Shown here: one piece after another, positions 1-11,519 of the stretch
How the letters are laid out: each line of letters begins with the position of its first letter
How positions within the stretch are numbered: position 1 is the first letter of the stretch
NCBI GenBank assembly: GCA_010909165.1
Contig: MU008169.1
Span: 1,922,001-1,986,000 of the forward strand
Source of the DNA: Anthoceros angustus
Lineage: Eukaryota; Streptophyta; Anthocerotopsida; Anthocerotales; Anthocerotaceae
Reading direction: 5' to 3'
Length of the DNA: 64,000 nt
The notes under the pieces: model-generated
The model's input: the letters and a program-made list of their open reading frames with translations, nothing else
What the model was told of the DNA's origin: nothing
The model's database searches: none
Translations under genes and position numbers: made by a program

Positions 1-571
1 TAACTATAGAGATGATCAACTTGCTCTATAGGAAATGCAGGAGGCCCTACACAGACATGCGTCAAAAATAATACTACTGACTTCAGTAACTATTAGATAT
101 AACTTTTATCCAACCCTATTACTCAACTACCTAGTTTCAAGAATTATGCAAGACATATTATGCATATGATTTATACAATCTATAATCTACCCTTTGTAAT
201 CGAGGAACATTTGGAATCAGTAATGTAGCTCCCATTTAGAAAGGTGTCCCATAAGCATTTTCATAATTTAAAAAAAATAATAAATTCCTAAAATCTTATG
301 AGAACTTTAATGTAATATTTATAACTTTTAGGATTAATAAAATTTCAAGGATATTATTTTTATTATTATAAAAATTATAAACCTTTTTCTATGATATTTT
401 ATTTATATTTCTATGAAATGATTATTATCAGAAATTTTTAATCAAAGAGGTGTTGTGGTGTACCAAAGAGGGGATATAGAGACACTGAGCCCTTTGGAAC
501 TATACTTGTTGAGCCTCTGGCATTGCTGGATTTGGATTGTCCCCATAAGATGCAAGGGCGGGCCAGAAAGC
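1..571. other. AT-rich non-coding DNA
   Basis: No convincing gene is visible. The first 440 bases are very AT-rich with runs of A and T; the only open frames are short and resemble no family I know. Confidence 0.5.
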
Positions 572-623
572 GGGTAACTTCTCCTTCTTAGTCTTCCGGG
601 TAACTTCTCCTTCTTAGTCTTCC
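572..623. repeat. 26 bp tandem duplication
   Basis: A 26 bp unit beginning GGGTAACTTCTCC occurs twice head to tail (572-597 and 598-623) with no visible mismatch. It lies in otherwise unannotated DNA upstream of the GnT-II gene. Confidence 0.85.
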
Positions 624-839
624 ATTCCATAACCCAAATAAGTTGCCTGAGATCACAGGTGCAAGACAAGTTGGGGAGCAAAACGGAAATGCCGAGCTTC
701 CGACTTGGACCGGGTTTCGCCTAATTGCAACAGAGACTTTCAAGTGCGGTGGCCTGGATATCACCGGCTCGCTTGTGGCTGGCCAGCATGTGCACTCCCC
801 CGGTTATGCCTTGCAGCTTGCAAATTGGAGCTTGCTTAA

Positions 840-960
840 ATCCGGCTAGCCCCCTGGCTCTTGCTTGGCCCTTTAGCGGATTGTCCACCCTCGGTTCGGG
901 GTAGATGGTTTTCCCAATCTCTTCTTTTTAATAAAGTCTCCATTGTTCTCTTAAATCCGG
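840..960 (+). mobile_element. Orphan 3' tail of the LINE family also seen at 7.3-8.8 kb
   Basis: The stretch around 890-945 contains CGGGGTAGATGG followed by a T-rich run and ATAAAGTCT. The same signature closes the larger LINE remnant near 8725-8765. No coding part of the element is present, so this looks like a 5'-truncated insertion. The match is short and diverged, so the assignment is moderate. Confidence 0.45.
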
Positions 961-1297
961 TATTTGATTGGAAGCTCTCAAGCCGTCTCCTGGCTTCCTT
1001 CCCTGTCGGTGGAGTTCTCGTTCCTGGCATTTCTGACAGTTCCGGAGGACTGGAGCACATGTGCGGGCACTGAGCTGCTCGAGTCTGAGGCTATGGCGAT
1101 GGACTATTCACCATCCTCTTCCTCCTCGAGTGCGGGCTGTAGGGTTTGCCGGACTGACATACTGCAGCTGAGGACTGCTTAATGCAGCAGGGGTCAGGGC
1201 GCTTGAAATTGTGCCAGCGGGGATGAGCATCGGAGGGGAGGGCTACTGAGGTGAAGATCGAGGAGCGTGAGAAACGGAAGCTTCATGTCACGCAGAC

Positions 1298-2614
1298 ATG
1301 GCCAAGACCATGCAGTTGAAAGTAGGTCGCACAGTTCTGAGAGTGGTGCAAACCAGGTTTCTGTCCTGCTTGATTTCGCAGGTGCTAGCCTGTGGGATGC
1401 TGATTGTTCTCGTGACTTTCATGTTTGGATGGTGGACATCTGAGAGCCCCGGATCCGGCTTCGGAGGGGATGGCTATATAGATGTGAACACCAAGGGGTT
1501 CATCAATTCCACACGGCCTACGTTTTTGGTTCAAAATGAGCGCTCCAAAGAGCTGGAAAGGCTGAATCTGCTGCCACCCCGGAACTTGGACCTGTATCCT
1601 AGGTTGAAGAAAGAGCACGTGAAGATAGTCCTGTACGTTCACAACCGGCCCCAGTATTTGAAAGTCGTGGTGGAGAGTTTGTCCAAAGTGGAGGGGATTA
1701 GCGAGACACTATTGATTGTGAGCCATGATGGCACATTTCCAGAGATGAATGCCATTGTTCATAGTATTCGCTTTTGTCAGGTAAAGCAAATTTATGCGGT
1801 GTTTTCTCCACATGTCTATCCGGACTCGTTTCCAGGAATCTCTCCAGATGACTGTCAACAGAAAGACGACGAAGTGGTGAAAAGGGGTTGCAAGGGGGAT
1901 GCCGACCAGTTCGGAAATTACAGGTCCAAGATTGTCTCGCTGAAGCACCACTGGTGGTGGATGATGAACACCGTGTGGGATGGGATGGTGGAAAATGCAG
2001 GCTTTGATGGGCACGTGCTCTTCATTGAGGAGGATCATTACATATTCCCAAATGCTTACAGGAATATTCAAATGCTAAATCAGCTGAAAAACACCAAGTG
2101 TTTGGATTGCTATGCAGCTAATCTGGCCCCTTTGGATGTTAAATCCAGAGGCGAGATGATTCCTGCTCTGTACGTCGAGAAGATCGGCAACGTGGGTTAC
2201 TCTTTCAATCGGACCATCTGGAGGCGTCTTCATGCTCACTACAACGATTTTTGCACTTTCGACGAGTATAACTGGGACATTGCCATGTGGACACGAGTAT
2301 TCCCTGAAGTGGCGCAGGACTCTGGATTCTACACACTGCGAGGCCCTCGAGCAAGTGCAAGCCACTTTGGCATGTGCGGCCTTCATCAAGGGCAGAAGAA
2401 AGGACAGCCTGAATGTGATGACAGAGGCTTTGCAATTCCCGCCGTGTTCCCTGAGGATCTGGCTCCCAACATCGATCCTAATTGGGAAATACGCAGGTAT
2501 AGTATCAAGGGGTACACGAAGGGGCACCACAAGGGATGGGGAGGATGGGGAGACCGCCGTGATCATCAGCTTTGCATCCACTTCTCAAACATGTACCACA
2601 AACCTTCTTATTAG
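1298..2614 (+). CDS. GNTII: Alpha-1,6-mannosyl-glycoprotein 2-beta-N-acetylglucosaminyltransferase (GnT-II, MGAT2)
   Basis: Single-exon gene of 438 aa, close to the usual plant GnT-II length. The enzyme adds GlcNAc to the alpha-1,6 mannose arm during complex N-glycan formation in the Golgi. Seen in the sequence: a short cytoplasmic N-terminus, one hydrophobic signal-anchor at about residues 20-46 (type II membrane topology), a stem, then the GT16 catalytic domain. Diagnostic blocks are LYVHNRPQYL (about 107-116), a HHWWWMMNTVWDG block (about 214-226), the metal/nucleotide-binding EEDH motif (about 244-247) and the C-terminal GWGGWGDRRDH segment. The start codon directly precedes the anchor. 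It converges on the EXECUTER gene across 1.7 kb. Confidence 0.95.
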   Translation: MAKTMQLKVGRTVLRVVQTRFLSCLISQVLACGMLIVLVTFMFGWWTSESPGSGFGGDGYIDVNTKGFINSTRPTFLVQNERSKELERLNLLPPRNLDLYPRLKKEHVKIVLYVHNRPQYLKVVVESLSKVEGISETLLIVSHDGTFPEMNAIVHSIRFCQVKQIYAVFSPHVYPDSFPGISPDDCQQKDDEVVKRGCKGDADQFGNYRSKIVSLKHHWWWMMNTVWDGMVENAGFDGHVLFIEEDHYIFPNAYRNIQMLNQLKNTKCLDCYAANLAPLDVKSRGEMIPALYVEKIGNVGYSFNRTIWRRLHAHYNDFCTFDEYNWDIAMWTRVFPEVAQDSGFYTLRGPRASASHFGMCGLHQGQKKGQPECDDRGFAIPAVFPEDLAPNIDPNWEIRRYSIKGYTKGHHKGWGGWGDRRDHQLCIHFSNMYHKPSY

Positions 2615-4338
2615 ATATTTATACGGGCAGACCGCCCAGGCAGAGCGCACGTCTGAAGGATGCGTGTAGTCACAAGTATAAGAAGAGTTTTGCGTCATAA
2701 GTGGCAAATGGCAATCTCGTCACCAGAACAGAAGTAGACAGCAACCGATTTGGTAGTGCCCAAATGCGGAATATTGCCAACTCCATACAAACAGAATTTT
2801 TGAGCTACGTCTGCGGAAGGGTGCAACCAATTGTTGCGCCATGACAATTCAATACCTAGTTACAGCCTGAACTTCCTGCAATCAGTTACTTGGGCCTGGG
2901 CTCACCCGGAAGGTCAGTAGACCTCAAAGCAAGGTCTGTGAGGACCCCATCGACGCGAACATGAAATTACTACGCCTCCTGCACACCACATAGTAAGAAT
3001 TCATCAAAACGCGCGGCACACAAAGACATTTGCTCCACGGCAGCCAGGAGCACGGAGATATGCTAAAAGAACTCCATCCAGTAACCCACAGATATAGAGC
3101 TTAATATAACAAGATGCTTAAGTACAGTCTGTGACACAATTCAAACAAATGAGTAAAACCCACTCAAGATCAAGCCATTACCGAGCCTCTGCCGCCTCAT
3201 CGTTGAGTGCGCAAATTACTGAACAGCACCCTGGTTTAATGACGACCACCCGAACTGTTTGATTGGAAGACTTGAGGCCAGATAATATTCACACCCGAAA
3301 CTCATTCGCAGACGCAAGACAAGAAAATACCATAGTTGAACTGGGAATAACTGAGTTGCACGATCTGCGATAGACATTTCCATCAACAGAAAGTTAGAGG
3401 CAAAGTGAACAGGGCGACAATCAGAAAGCTCAGTTCTCAAAAACCGAACTCTTTACTGTAATCAACAAGGATGCAGATAGTTGAAAGTTCGCACCAGCGG
3501 AGTCCATGTCAAAGTTTCCCGCACAACACAAGCGCCGCCACCAAGTTCAAGGAATCAAAACGCCATTGACCTGGAAATAACAAGCACCTCCACAGTGGCC
3601 TCAAGTACCAGAGCTCTTAGAACCATGGAGACACTTCCAAGGTTGCTCCTAGCAAATCTAGCTGCAGTCTTCTCATGTAAAAGTGGGTGACTCCAAGTGT
3701 GCCAAAACACAAATCGACAACTACATCATGCGATTACTCAGCGTGATCTTGAAGGACAAGGCAATAGACTTTGCAAACCACTTCTTGACAAAGAGGCTCG
3801 CCATTTCATCTGCACACAACACTCTTAACAGTGTGTCCATCTTCATTATCCAGACGGACCAAGAACTTCGTTCACCTTGACTACGTATGCATAAACCTAC
3901 ATATTTACCATGTCCCAGGCTGACCAGTCCTGACTACAGGAAAGCAACCCGAAGGACAAACAGAACAGGGTGAGTGGGCAAGAAGGTAGAGTTGGATCTG
4001 ACAACCCACAAAACTTGACAAGAGAAGAAAATGAACAACAGTGAAGCGACAGCATCCCCATCCACTCCAGCATTGCCCACTTGGCACTCACTATTACAAT
4101 TTCACTGACATTGCCTCCGCGACACCAGAAAGTGAAGCTCCCCAGGCAATCATACAAGGGGAACGTTGTCATCTCCTGTCTTTACCCTAGATCGCACACA
4201 TCGGAGCGAGAAATCTTATAGCAGGTGAACAGCCCTCCCTCAGCCACGAGCTTGTGACATGGTGTAACGACCATCTAGATCTCTTACAATGTACATTAAA
4301 CCGCAATCTACTAATACCAACAACTACAGGGACCAATC
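2615..4338. other. Convergent intergenic region
   Basis: About 1.7 kb lie between the stop codons of two convergent genes. I see no conserved protein in any frame; the longest frames are under 95 codons and look random. Part of it is presumably 3' UTR of both genes. Confidence 0.6.
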
Positions 4339-6762
4339 TCAGTCTTGCAGCTTTAACCTGTTGAACAAGATGAGGAAATTTCTCTCTGTGGCTGAGTAAA
4401 CAAATCCCAGCTCGGCTCCATTGGTGTGACTACTTTTACCATCCAGGAGAATCAGATCACCGTCTATCCAGTGCGGGTTACGGAACCCTGGTTCTGCTAA
4501 CCTGCCCTGACCTTTGAACCGCGCCACCACACCAAGCTCCTCAGGATAGGACGTCCTGTGTGATAATCGGTTTTCTCGACCTGTCTTGGCACGGAAGGTG
4601 ACCTGGCCAGCAGGTACATTGAGATCGCCTGTTAGCTTCACTGCCTCGACATACTCGAAAAACTCCAGCTTCTCCCCTGTAGACTGGGCTCCGGCATCTT
4701 GCCAGCAGCCATATTTTCTCTTCACCTGCACAACCTCTGAAGTGTAGGGACCAAACGCGCCAATATATAATCCACACAGTGGATCAGAACTTGCTTCTAT
4801 AGTGTTTATCCGGGTGAAATTCGTGATTTTCTGTAAGCCGTGTCTTCTCTGAGCTTGACTCACAGCCAGTCTTATCATTTCTCCCATCTCCTTGGAGACC
4901 TTCACAGGTACCTTATCCACGTTCCAGAAGACCTTCGCAACATCATCAGGCATCAGCCCTGCCGAAGCTCTCGTGGCAACTGCAGCCACCTTCCACGAAG
5001 GTGCAACCTCCTTAGAAGGTGTCTGTGGCAGACCGGTCTCATCTATATTAAACACAAACGAATCTCTGGACTTGGCTTCAATGGTCGCCGGCACTCTCAC
5101 TGGCAGCTTTGGAACCTTGTCCTCACCATTGTTCTGCATAACTCCCCCAAGTAAAAGTCTGACGGACACCTTCTGTTCCCCATTCCTAGTAACTTCAGAC
5201 AGAAAATCACTTGGGATCTTCTCGTCCAATACAATGGAAGCTTCTTCCACATTTCCCTCTTTATCACTACCACTAGCATTGGCTTCTTCGTTATCCTTCT
5301 CCTCCTCTTGCTCTGGCTCCATGATCTGCTCCACAATCTTAGGAATATCCACCCCCTCCGGAGCCACGACCTGGAAAACATTAAGCTTCAGATCAGGAAT
5401 CAGATCGGGGATCCTGCCCTTAAGAAAGTTGATGACCACCTTCAGACCCTCGTTCACGTCCGACCCCTCCGGCTCCCGTTTCTCAGTGGACTCGGGGGCA
5501 GAGTCTTCAAGCTTTTTCTCACCCTCCCCTTCCACGATCACGTTCTTCACCTCCACAATGTTAACCGCACCGTCCTTCACAGGCGCAGGCGCCGCCTCCA
5601 CAGCCTGCGTCCCCTCCCTCTGCAAGTACACGGCCTGCAGCTCGTACTCGCCACTCTTACTCTTATTCACAAAAACCTCAAACAAGGGAATGCCCGGCGA
5701 GCCGGAGGCCAGCTGCCTCGCCGTATAGCTCTTAGCCACAAGCCTCCCCTGCATGGGAACAATGCTAACCAAGCGACCGAAGGGATCGCTCCCTCCGTCC
5801 CCCAAGCCAGACCACCAGCCTACCAGCCCCGCCCCCGCCTTGTCCCGCAACCTGGCCGCATCCCCGTACCTCTCCTCCTGCAACGCCCTCTCCAACTCCT
5901 TCATCACCTCCGCCACCGCGTCCCCGGCACTAACGCCGGCAATAGTCTGCTTCAGCTTAGCCGCCTCCGCATAGTCCTGCCTCTCCACCGCGTCCTCCAA
6001 CTGGAACTTCAGCGCAGAAGCCAGGCTCTCCCTCTCCTCCACCTCCGCAAACAGCGTCTGCCACCGATCCCACTCCGACACCGCCTTCTCCTCCACCTCG
6101 GGCTCCGGCTCCGGCTCCGGCTCCTTCTCCGGCTCCGCCTCCACCGCGGCCTCGGCCTGCTTCCCCTTCCCCTTCCCCTTCAGCTTGCTCAGCCGGTGGT
6201 TGTCAAGGTAGTCCTGCAGCCTCTTGCTGGCCGTGGTCATCATCTCCCGCAGCGGGTCGCTCATCTTGGCTGCTGCCGCCTGCATCTTCTTCGAGGAGCC
6301 GGCCAGATCCCAGCCCGCCGCGCTCCCGCTTTCCCCCGCGCTCTCCGAATTGCTCCCCGACGAGGAGGCCGCCGCATCCTCTCCCGCCCCGGCACCTTCA
6401 CTCCCTGCAGATCCGCGGCATCGACACACTCCCGACCTGCTCCTGCTTCTGCTCCACACAGAGCCAGAGCCAAAGCCAGAGACGGAGCCGAAGCCGGGCC
6501 ACCTGGTAGAAGCGGCATGCAAAGCCACAACCTTGTGAGAGCTCACCACCACAGCATTCCGGCCCCGGAAAGGACTAGCCACGGGAACCGCGGCCGCCGC
6601 CGCCATCTTCCCCTCGCTCTCCCGCTCCCTGCTGCGCTCACCTCCAAACTGCTGCTGCCGCCGGTAACATGAATGCGGTTTGCTGTCCCCTCTGTGCGCT
6701 GCTGCTACTGCTGCTGCTGCTGCTCCTGCTTGCAAGTGGACTGCCATCACCGGGGCAGGCAT
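4339..6762 (-). CDS. EX1: EXECUTER 1/2-type chloroplast protein (singlet-oxygen signalling)
   Basis: Uninterrupted frame of 807 aa. EXECUTER proteins are plastid thylakoid-associated factors that relay singlet-oxygen stress to the nucleus. Visible: an Ala/Ser/Arg-rich N-terminus fitting a transit peptide; a Glu/Pro-rich linker (about 200-225); a helical block with UVR-like character beginning EWDRWQTLF (about 230-310); the family block DKAGAGLVGWWSGL (about 307-320); an acidic middle; and the C-terminal DUF3506 singlet-oxygen-sensor region (about 663-807) with GLYIGAFGPYTSEV, EFFEYVEAVKLTGD and RYKGQGRL-like FKGQGRLAEPGF blocks. An in-frame ATG at 6606 (residue 53) gives a cleaner transit peptide and may be the real start; the first 52 codons include an Ala run from a CTG-type repeat. 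The absence of introns across the whole frame is notable. Confidence 0.93.
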   Translation of the reverse strand: MPAPVMAVHLQAGAAAAAVAAAHRGDSKPHSCYRRQQQFGGERSRERESEGKMAAAAAVPVASPFRGRNAVVVSSHKVVALHAASTRWPGFGSVSGFGSGSVWSRSRSRSGVCRCRGSAGSEGAGAGEDAAASSSGSNSESAGESGSAAGWDLAGSSKKMQAAAAKMSDPLREMMTTASKRLQDYLDNHRLSKLKGKGKGKQAEAAVEAEPEKEPEPEPEPEVEEKAVSEWDRWQTLFAEVEERESLASALKFQLEDAVERQDYAEAAKLKQTIAGVSAGDAVAEVMKELERALQEERYGDAARLRDKAGAGLVGWWSGLGDGGSDPFGRLVSIVPMQGRLVAKSYTARQLASGSPGIPLFEVFVNKSKSGEYELQAVYLQREGTQAVEAAPAPVKDGAVNIVEVKNVIVEGEGEKKLEDSAPESTEKREPEGSDVNEGLKVVINFLKGRIPDLIPDLKLNVFQVVAPEGVDIPKIVEQIMEPEQEEEKDNEEANASGSDKEGNVEEASIVLDEKIPSDFLSEVTRNGEQKVSVRLLLGGVMQNNGEDKVPKLPVRVPATIEAKSRDSFVFNIDETGLPQTPSKEVAPSWKVAAVATRASAGLMPDDVAKVFWNVDKVPVKVSKEMGEMIRLAVSQAQRRHGLQKITNFTRINTIEASSDPLCGLYIGAFGPYTSEVVQVKRKYGCWQDAGAQSTGEKLEFFEYVEAVKLTGDLNVPAGQVTFRAKTGRENRLSHRTSYPEELGVVARFKGQGRLAEPGFRNPHWIDGDLILLDGKSSHTNGAELGFVYSATERNFLILFNRLKLQD

Positions 6763-7321
6763 GTCACTCTAACCATGGTACCGCCGCACCGAGCGTGACG
6801 GATCGCACGACTCCCCACAGCGCGAGGCTACACCGATTGCATCGACAGCCTCATGGAGCATCCACGCCGCAGTAGCGCTGTGGGTCGACGAGGAAGCAGT
6901 GAGAGGCGAAAAAGTAACCAGCAGAGGCGGATAGGGATCCGAGCTCTTGGATGTTGCCCTTTCCACCACGATATGCTTGGCTGGAGCCCCATGGATAACC
7001 TCATATTTTCACCCACCGTCCCAATATCCAATTTCCACTCCAAACTCATGCATGTTGTAACTGCCACGTATGTATCTATTTGATGAGAGACAACCACTCT
7101 CTCTCTTAGGGTTGAAACCCCTACGGTTTACAGCCGCTGCTGCATTCTCATTCGCCACAACAGCAACAACTCCTCGAGACCAGGAAGCTCTAGCTCTAAC
7201 ACATATGCACTAGGTAGTAGACTACCTATTTACGCAAGTCTATGTGAGACATTATCGGCCCAGGTTTCTTGGAATGTGCGGCCGGGGACTTGATGCGATG
7301 ACAAGTCTCTAGGTTAGGCTA
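6763..7321. other. Upstream region of the EXECUTER gene
   Basis: Contains the presumed promoter and 5' UTR of the minus-strand EXECUTER gene. No coding sequence or clear repeat is recognised. Confidence 0.5.
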
Positions 7322-8790
7322 CCTGCAGGTGGTCTTTGGCATCCTCTCTTCTTGCTTGGCGCGCTACTCTAGGTATCTCATTCGTACTATCCCCCCTCTC
7401 CAGTTTTTCTTCCTCAACTTGGAGATTTCAACAAGCAAGTTATGCAGTTTTGGGGAGACATTATCGACCCAGGGTTCCTTCGAATGTGTAGTCGAGGACT
7501 TGGTGCGGCGTTAGGCGTCCCTCCTTGTCGGTTTTGGGGGCACAGGTCTTTTGGCCATGGAGGCCTCGGCGCTAGCGGCTTTTCTAAGAAGCTGGGCCCG
7601 AATTTCGGCCTCTCGCTTCCTTATCCGAGATAACAACATTTTGGAGAGTTTTGTCGCAGGAGTTGAGGAGGGGTGCTTCCCCCTCTAAGTGTCCCTAAGG
7701 TCGGCTAGGGACCTCTTATCCTCTCTAGCCAAGGAGGTCATGCCTTCTTTTTCTTTGTTTCTCACAGACGGGTTTCGGGGGTTGCAGGCTTCTCTCCAGG
7801 AAAAGCATTATGGGCAGGTGCTGCAAGGTCTTCTTTTGGATTCTTTATTCCTTGTCCCGCTAGAGCTCGCCTTCACTCTTGCTCAAGTAAGGGTGTAGGT
7901 TCCTAGCTCCTAGCCCGCCCTTGCATCCAAGTGTCCCGAATCACACCAGCTTCTTTTTCTACCGCAATGAGGTTCCGCCTGGGTCTGGTCCAACCACTAG
8001 CCTGTTCTCTTCCGGCCTGTTGTTGTGAGGCCTCCATCGACAACTCTGGGGCCCGCTTAGCACGTTGTCCAATGGGTAGACAACGTATTGCTACACACGA
8101 CGCCGTTCGAGATGTCATGTTCTCGATGGCCAAGGAGAGCGGTTTCTTCCCTTTCAAGGAGCGTCAGTATACTCTGCTCAATGGCATCTCTATCAGAGCT
8201 GACCTTTTCTTGACGCGGGGGGATGAGGTCTCGGTTGCGAACGTGGTTGTCTCTGACCTAACCAAAGATTCTGTTAGCGACCATGTCATCATCAACCCTC
8301 CAGGTTGGGCGGCTAAAAGGAGTGCAACTAATAAAATTTACAAGTATAGGCCCATGCAGCAAGGTCACATTTTCATCCCACTTGCCATTGAAACCCATGG
8401 GGCCTTGGGTAAGGTTTTGTCTCGTTTTATCAAGGAGTGCGCAAGGGCCTACCACAACGAGGTGGGTTGGCCTCCCCTTTCCGATGTCGTGGCATATTTC
8501 GAACGGATTCCATCGCCCTGCAAAGGGCATTGGCCAGCGCCATCTTTAGAACGATTACGAGTGCTGGAGACGCGACATCGGTGGTATAAGTGGTAAGCAG
8601 GCCCTTCCCTGTCTCGAACGGCAACATCTTGGGGGCGATTGGAGGTTATAGGGTAGATTAGTGGGGGGCCACCCCTCCCCCCCCCCTGGCCTAGTGCCCC
8701 GTCGTGGGTTGTCCCCTTTTGCCTCGGGGTAGATGGAATTTTCTCGTTTTTTTTATAAAGTCTTCACATTCCCCTTTACGTAGTATCAAA
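7322..8790 (+). mobile_element. Decayed LINE (non-LTR retrotransposon), C-terminal region
   Basis: Broken frames along the plus strand match the C-terminal part of a LINE polyprotein downstream of the reverse transcriptase core. An N-terminal piece near 7330-7400 (FGILSSCLARYSRYLI) matches the second copy at 54.8-55.0 kb. The longest piece (7931-8596, 221 codons) has a Cys/His cluster with RCPMGRQRIATHDAVRD and an IRADLFL segment followed by hydrophobic strands. Such a GG..R..RHN..RD then RPAD-type pattern is common at LINE C-termini and is reminiscent of a restriction-like endonuclease. Stop codons and frameshifts separate the pieces and the RT catalytic core is absent. The 3' end is a T-rich tail around 8745-8770. 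Confidence 0.7.
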
Positions 8791-10291
8791 TGAAGTGCAA
8801 CATTCTCCTTATATATCTACCTAATATTTTAGTTATATTTATTATCCTTTTTAATTATTTTCAAGTCCTATTTTGATATTTTTTTTAATAAGGGATGTAA
8901 AATTGCTCTACAGAAGATACTAGTCAAAATAGTTGAAGAATAGCAACAACAATGGCATGTACATCTTGGATAGTGCAAGTGTTTTCCATAGGTCCTTGTA
9001 TTTCCATGGCTATGATATCTTAGGCGGTATAGGTGACTTTAGGTATGGAGCATAGCTGCTCCACTTTATTGTGACTCTCAGGTCCCACAAGTACAGCAGA
9101 GTTATATGGCAGAGGCAGCTGAGCATGAGGCTGGCTTAGTGTATAAGCTAAGCTCAACTGGCTTGGTGTATAAGCAGTACCATCGTGTCTTGTGTGTTGC
9201 CACTCATAGATCCTTCAAAGATTGTTGATTCAGTCGCTGGGTTCCTCCGCATCCTTCGCTAGTACCAAAATCGAGATGTTCGTACTTCTCTCTCTTGGTC
9301 AGGACTTCGAATTCGCTCCGATGGATACATGATGGCCTGTCAATGGTTCCCAAATATAGGTCATGTTACATGGCTTACAATAACTAAAAATCATCATACT
9401 TAGTAGCTTCATTCAACATGACCTATATTTTGGAAGCTAAGCAAATAAGGAAATTTGCTAAGAGGTTTAGATAAATCCACTTGCCCTAGCAAATTCATAA
9501 GCTTTTGTGATTCGCTAGCGTAAAATTATTGTCAATTTGCAAATTGTGAAAACTATAATGTATCTACACATACAATTATATATCATCAAAATTCATGTAT
9601 CTACAAAACATCATCATCATCAAGTAACATAGCGTTGTCCATGAATCTTACCTCACTACTTAGATACTTGATTTCATACTGTAAGACTTATTGTAGGAAA
9701 TTGGTTGTTTGATTCCATATTTAGATGCCTTTTATACTTTGTTTGGTTTTGTGTCAAAAATTTACTTCAAGCTTGCCTACCTCGTCTAATGGCTAGCCTA
9801 TTTTATCTTTTTTTTCGAGTAATTATACTTTTACTCCAGATTATATTTTTTACTACAAAAAATATGTATTTATCTAATAGGTACTTGGCCTGTCTTGGCT
9901 ATTCTGACTCAGTTCACACGTAGAAGTATCATGTGTTGTAGCATAGATCCCAATATACGCCTCAATCTCGGTAAGATCCACTTCGGGCTGAGTGGTGAAG
10001 GGCTAATTTCAAGGGTCCCCTATACATTTCCCCAAAGAAAAAGCTCCTATGGGGTTGCAGATATTGATCTCAATCTCAATCCCGACTCTCATGCCATAGC
10101 TCAAGGAGAGCGATAATCATTGCTGTAGGAGGACACAAGGGTATAGAGGGTATCATTTTGATGCATTATGCGCAAACCATTTTTGCTCTGTCTCTACGGT
10201 GGGCATACAACTCTTCGAGTATGGTGCATCGCACCAACAACTAATGTGTTTGTGCATTGAAGGGAATCAATAGTGGCCGGCATGAGTGCAT

Positions 10292-10370
10292 GAATTGTGG
10301 GAATTGTGGGAATTCTAAAAATTCTAGTAATTCTGAGAATTATGGGAATTCTAGGAATTCTGGGAATTAT
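10292..10370. repeat. Imperfect GGAATT/GAATTC minisatellite
   Basis: Repeated AATTNTGGG / GGAATTCTA units of about 9-12 bp run through about 80 bp. Units are degenerate and there is no associated gene. Confidence 0.6.
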
Positions 10371-11383
10371 GTCCAAGACATGATTCAAGAGCGATTCTGA
10401 ATTCTCTCCTAAACGTCCATGGGCAATCGCCCCTGATTGCTCCGCCCACTTCACTCTTGGCGCTTCTCCCCCCTCCTAATTATGACCTCTGAATTTCAGA
10501 GATAATTCTAGAGTCATCCATCTCCCTCACCTTTCATCGCCACCTACAATCCACACCGTGTACTACACAATTGCGCAATCCAAACACCCTAAACCTTGAA
10601 GGCGGCAAGCTCTAATGAGCAACTTTGCTAGTCTATCCTTACATGGATTGTCGCATAAGTAATGCTAAATATTTTGTACGGTAAAAGACAATCAGGAATA
10701 GAATTTACATGCCAAAACATGATATTTTTTCATTTCCAATAGCAGAATAATGCGTTCTTTTTGAATGCACTATTGTAACTCAATTTCTATTTGGATTTTT
10801 TTTCCAAAACTTAAAACATGCATGAACCATTGCGCTACAACAAATTGTGGATTAGTCTATATTCTAGCTTGGATTACTTCACTACCAACTTCGTGTTGGG
10901 GGCAAATTATTTCACTCTGACTCAGGGGGAATAGACCATTCCTTTTCTAACTTTTTGTAAAATGGGAAACAAATTATTCTGGTCTCAGACATGTTTATAC
11001 AGCTTACAGAAGGCCAAGCAATCGCACTCACAAATTGTGAAAGAGGACACATAATAGACATGCTTGTGTACATTACCTAGTGGAAAAAAAAAACAAAAAA
11101 AACAACTTTCTCCACATGTCATGCATCGATCATGGAAAAAATATTTTATTAAAATCCAAAAATTTTGTATGTCCTTTCACCATAGAATGCATCATTTAAG
11201 ATACTCATAGTTCTCTAGAAATACCACAACTCAGGTGATTTGAATTATAAATGTTGCAAGCGCACTTACATAAACAGATCGGTCTTGCATACCGATTAGT
11301 GTGAAAGCTGTGTATGGTCCCTTGTACTTTCATATGTCATGTGCACCAAAAATGACCACCGTGATATCGGCTGGACTTCTAGT

Positions 11384-11519
11384 CCTCCATCTCATGTAAG
11401 TTTTTCATGTGCCATCAACGGCTTTGAGAATCGAATGGAGAGACTATAAGTCCAGCCCTCCATCTCATGTAGGTTTTTCATGTGCCATCAACGGCTTTGA
11501 GAATCGAATGGAGAGACTT
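11384..11519. repeat. Tandem duplication, period 73 bp
   Basis: The stretch beginning CCTCCATCTCATGTA and ending CGAATGGAGAGACT occurs twice at a spacing of 73 bp with almost no differences (11384-11446 and 11457-11519). Nothing else is recognised here. Confidence 0.8.

Noticed and set aside
5308-6672. Long plus-strand open frame of 454 codons
   Set aside because: It is the antisense shadow of the EXECUTER coding sequence, Leu/Arg/Pro-rich and without family motifs.
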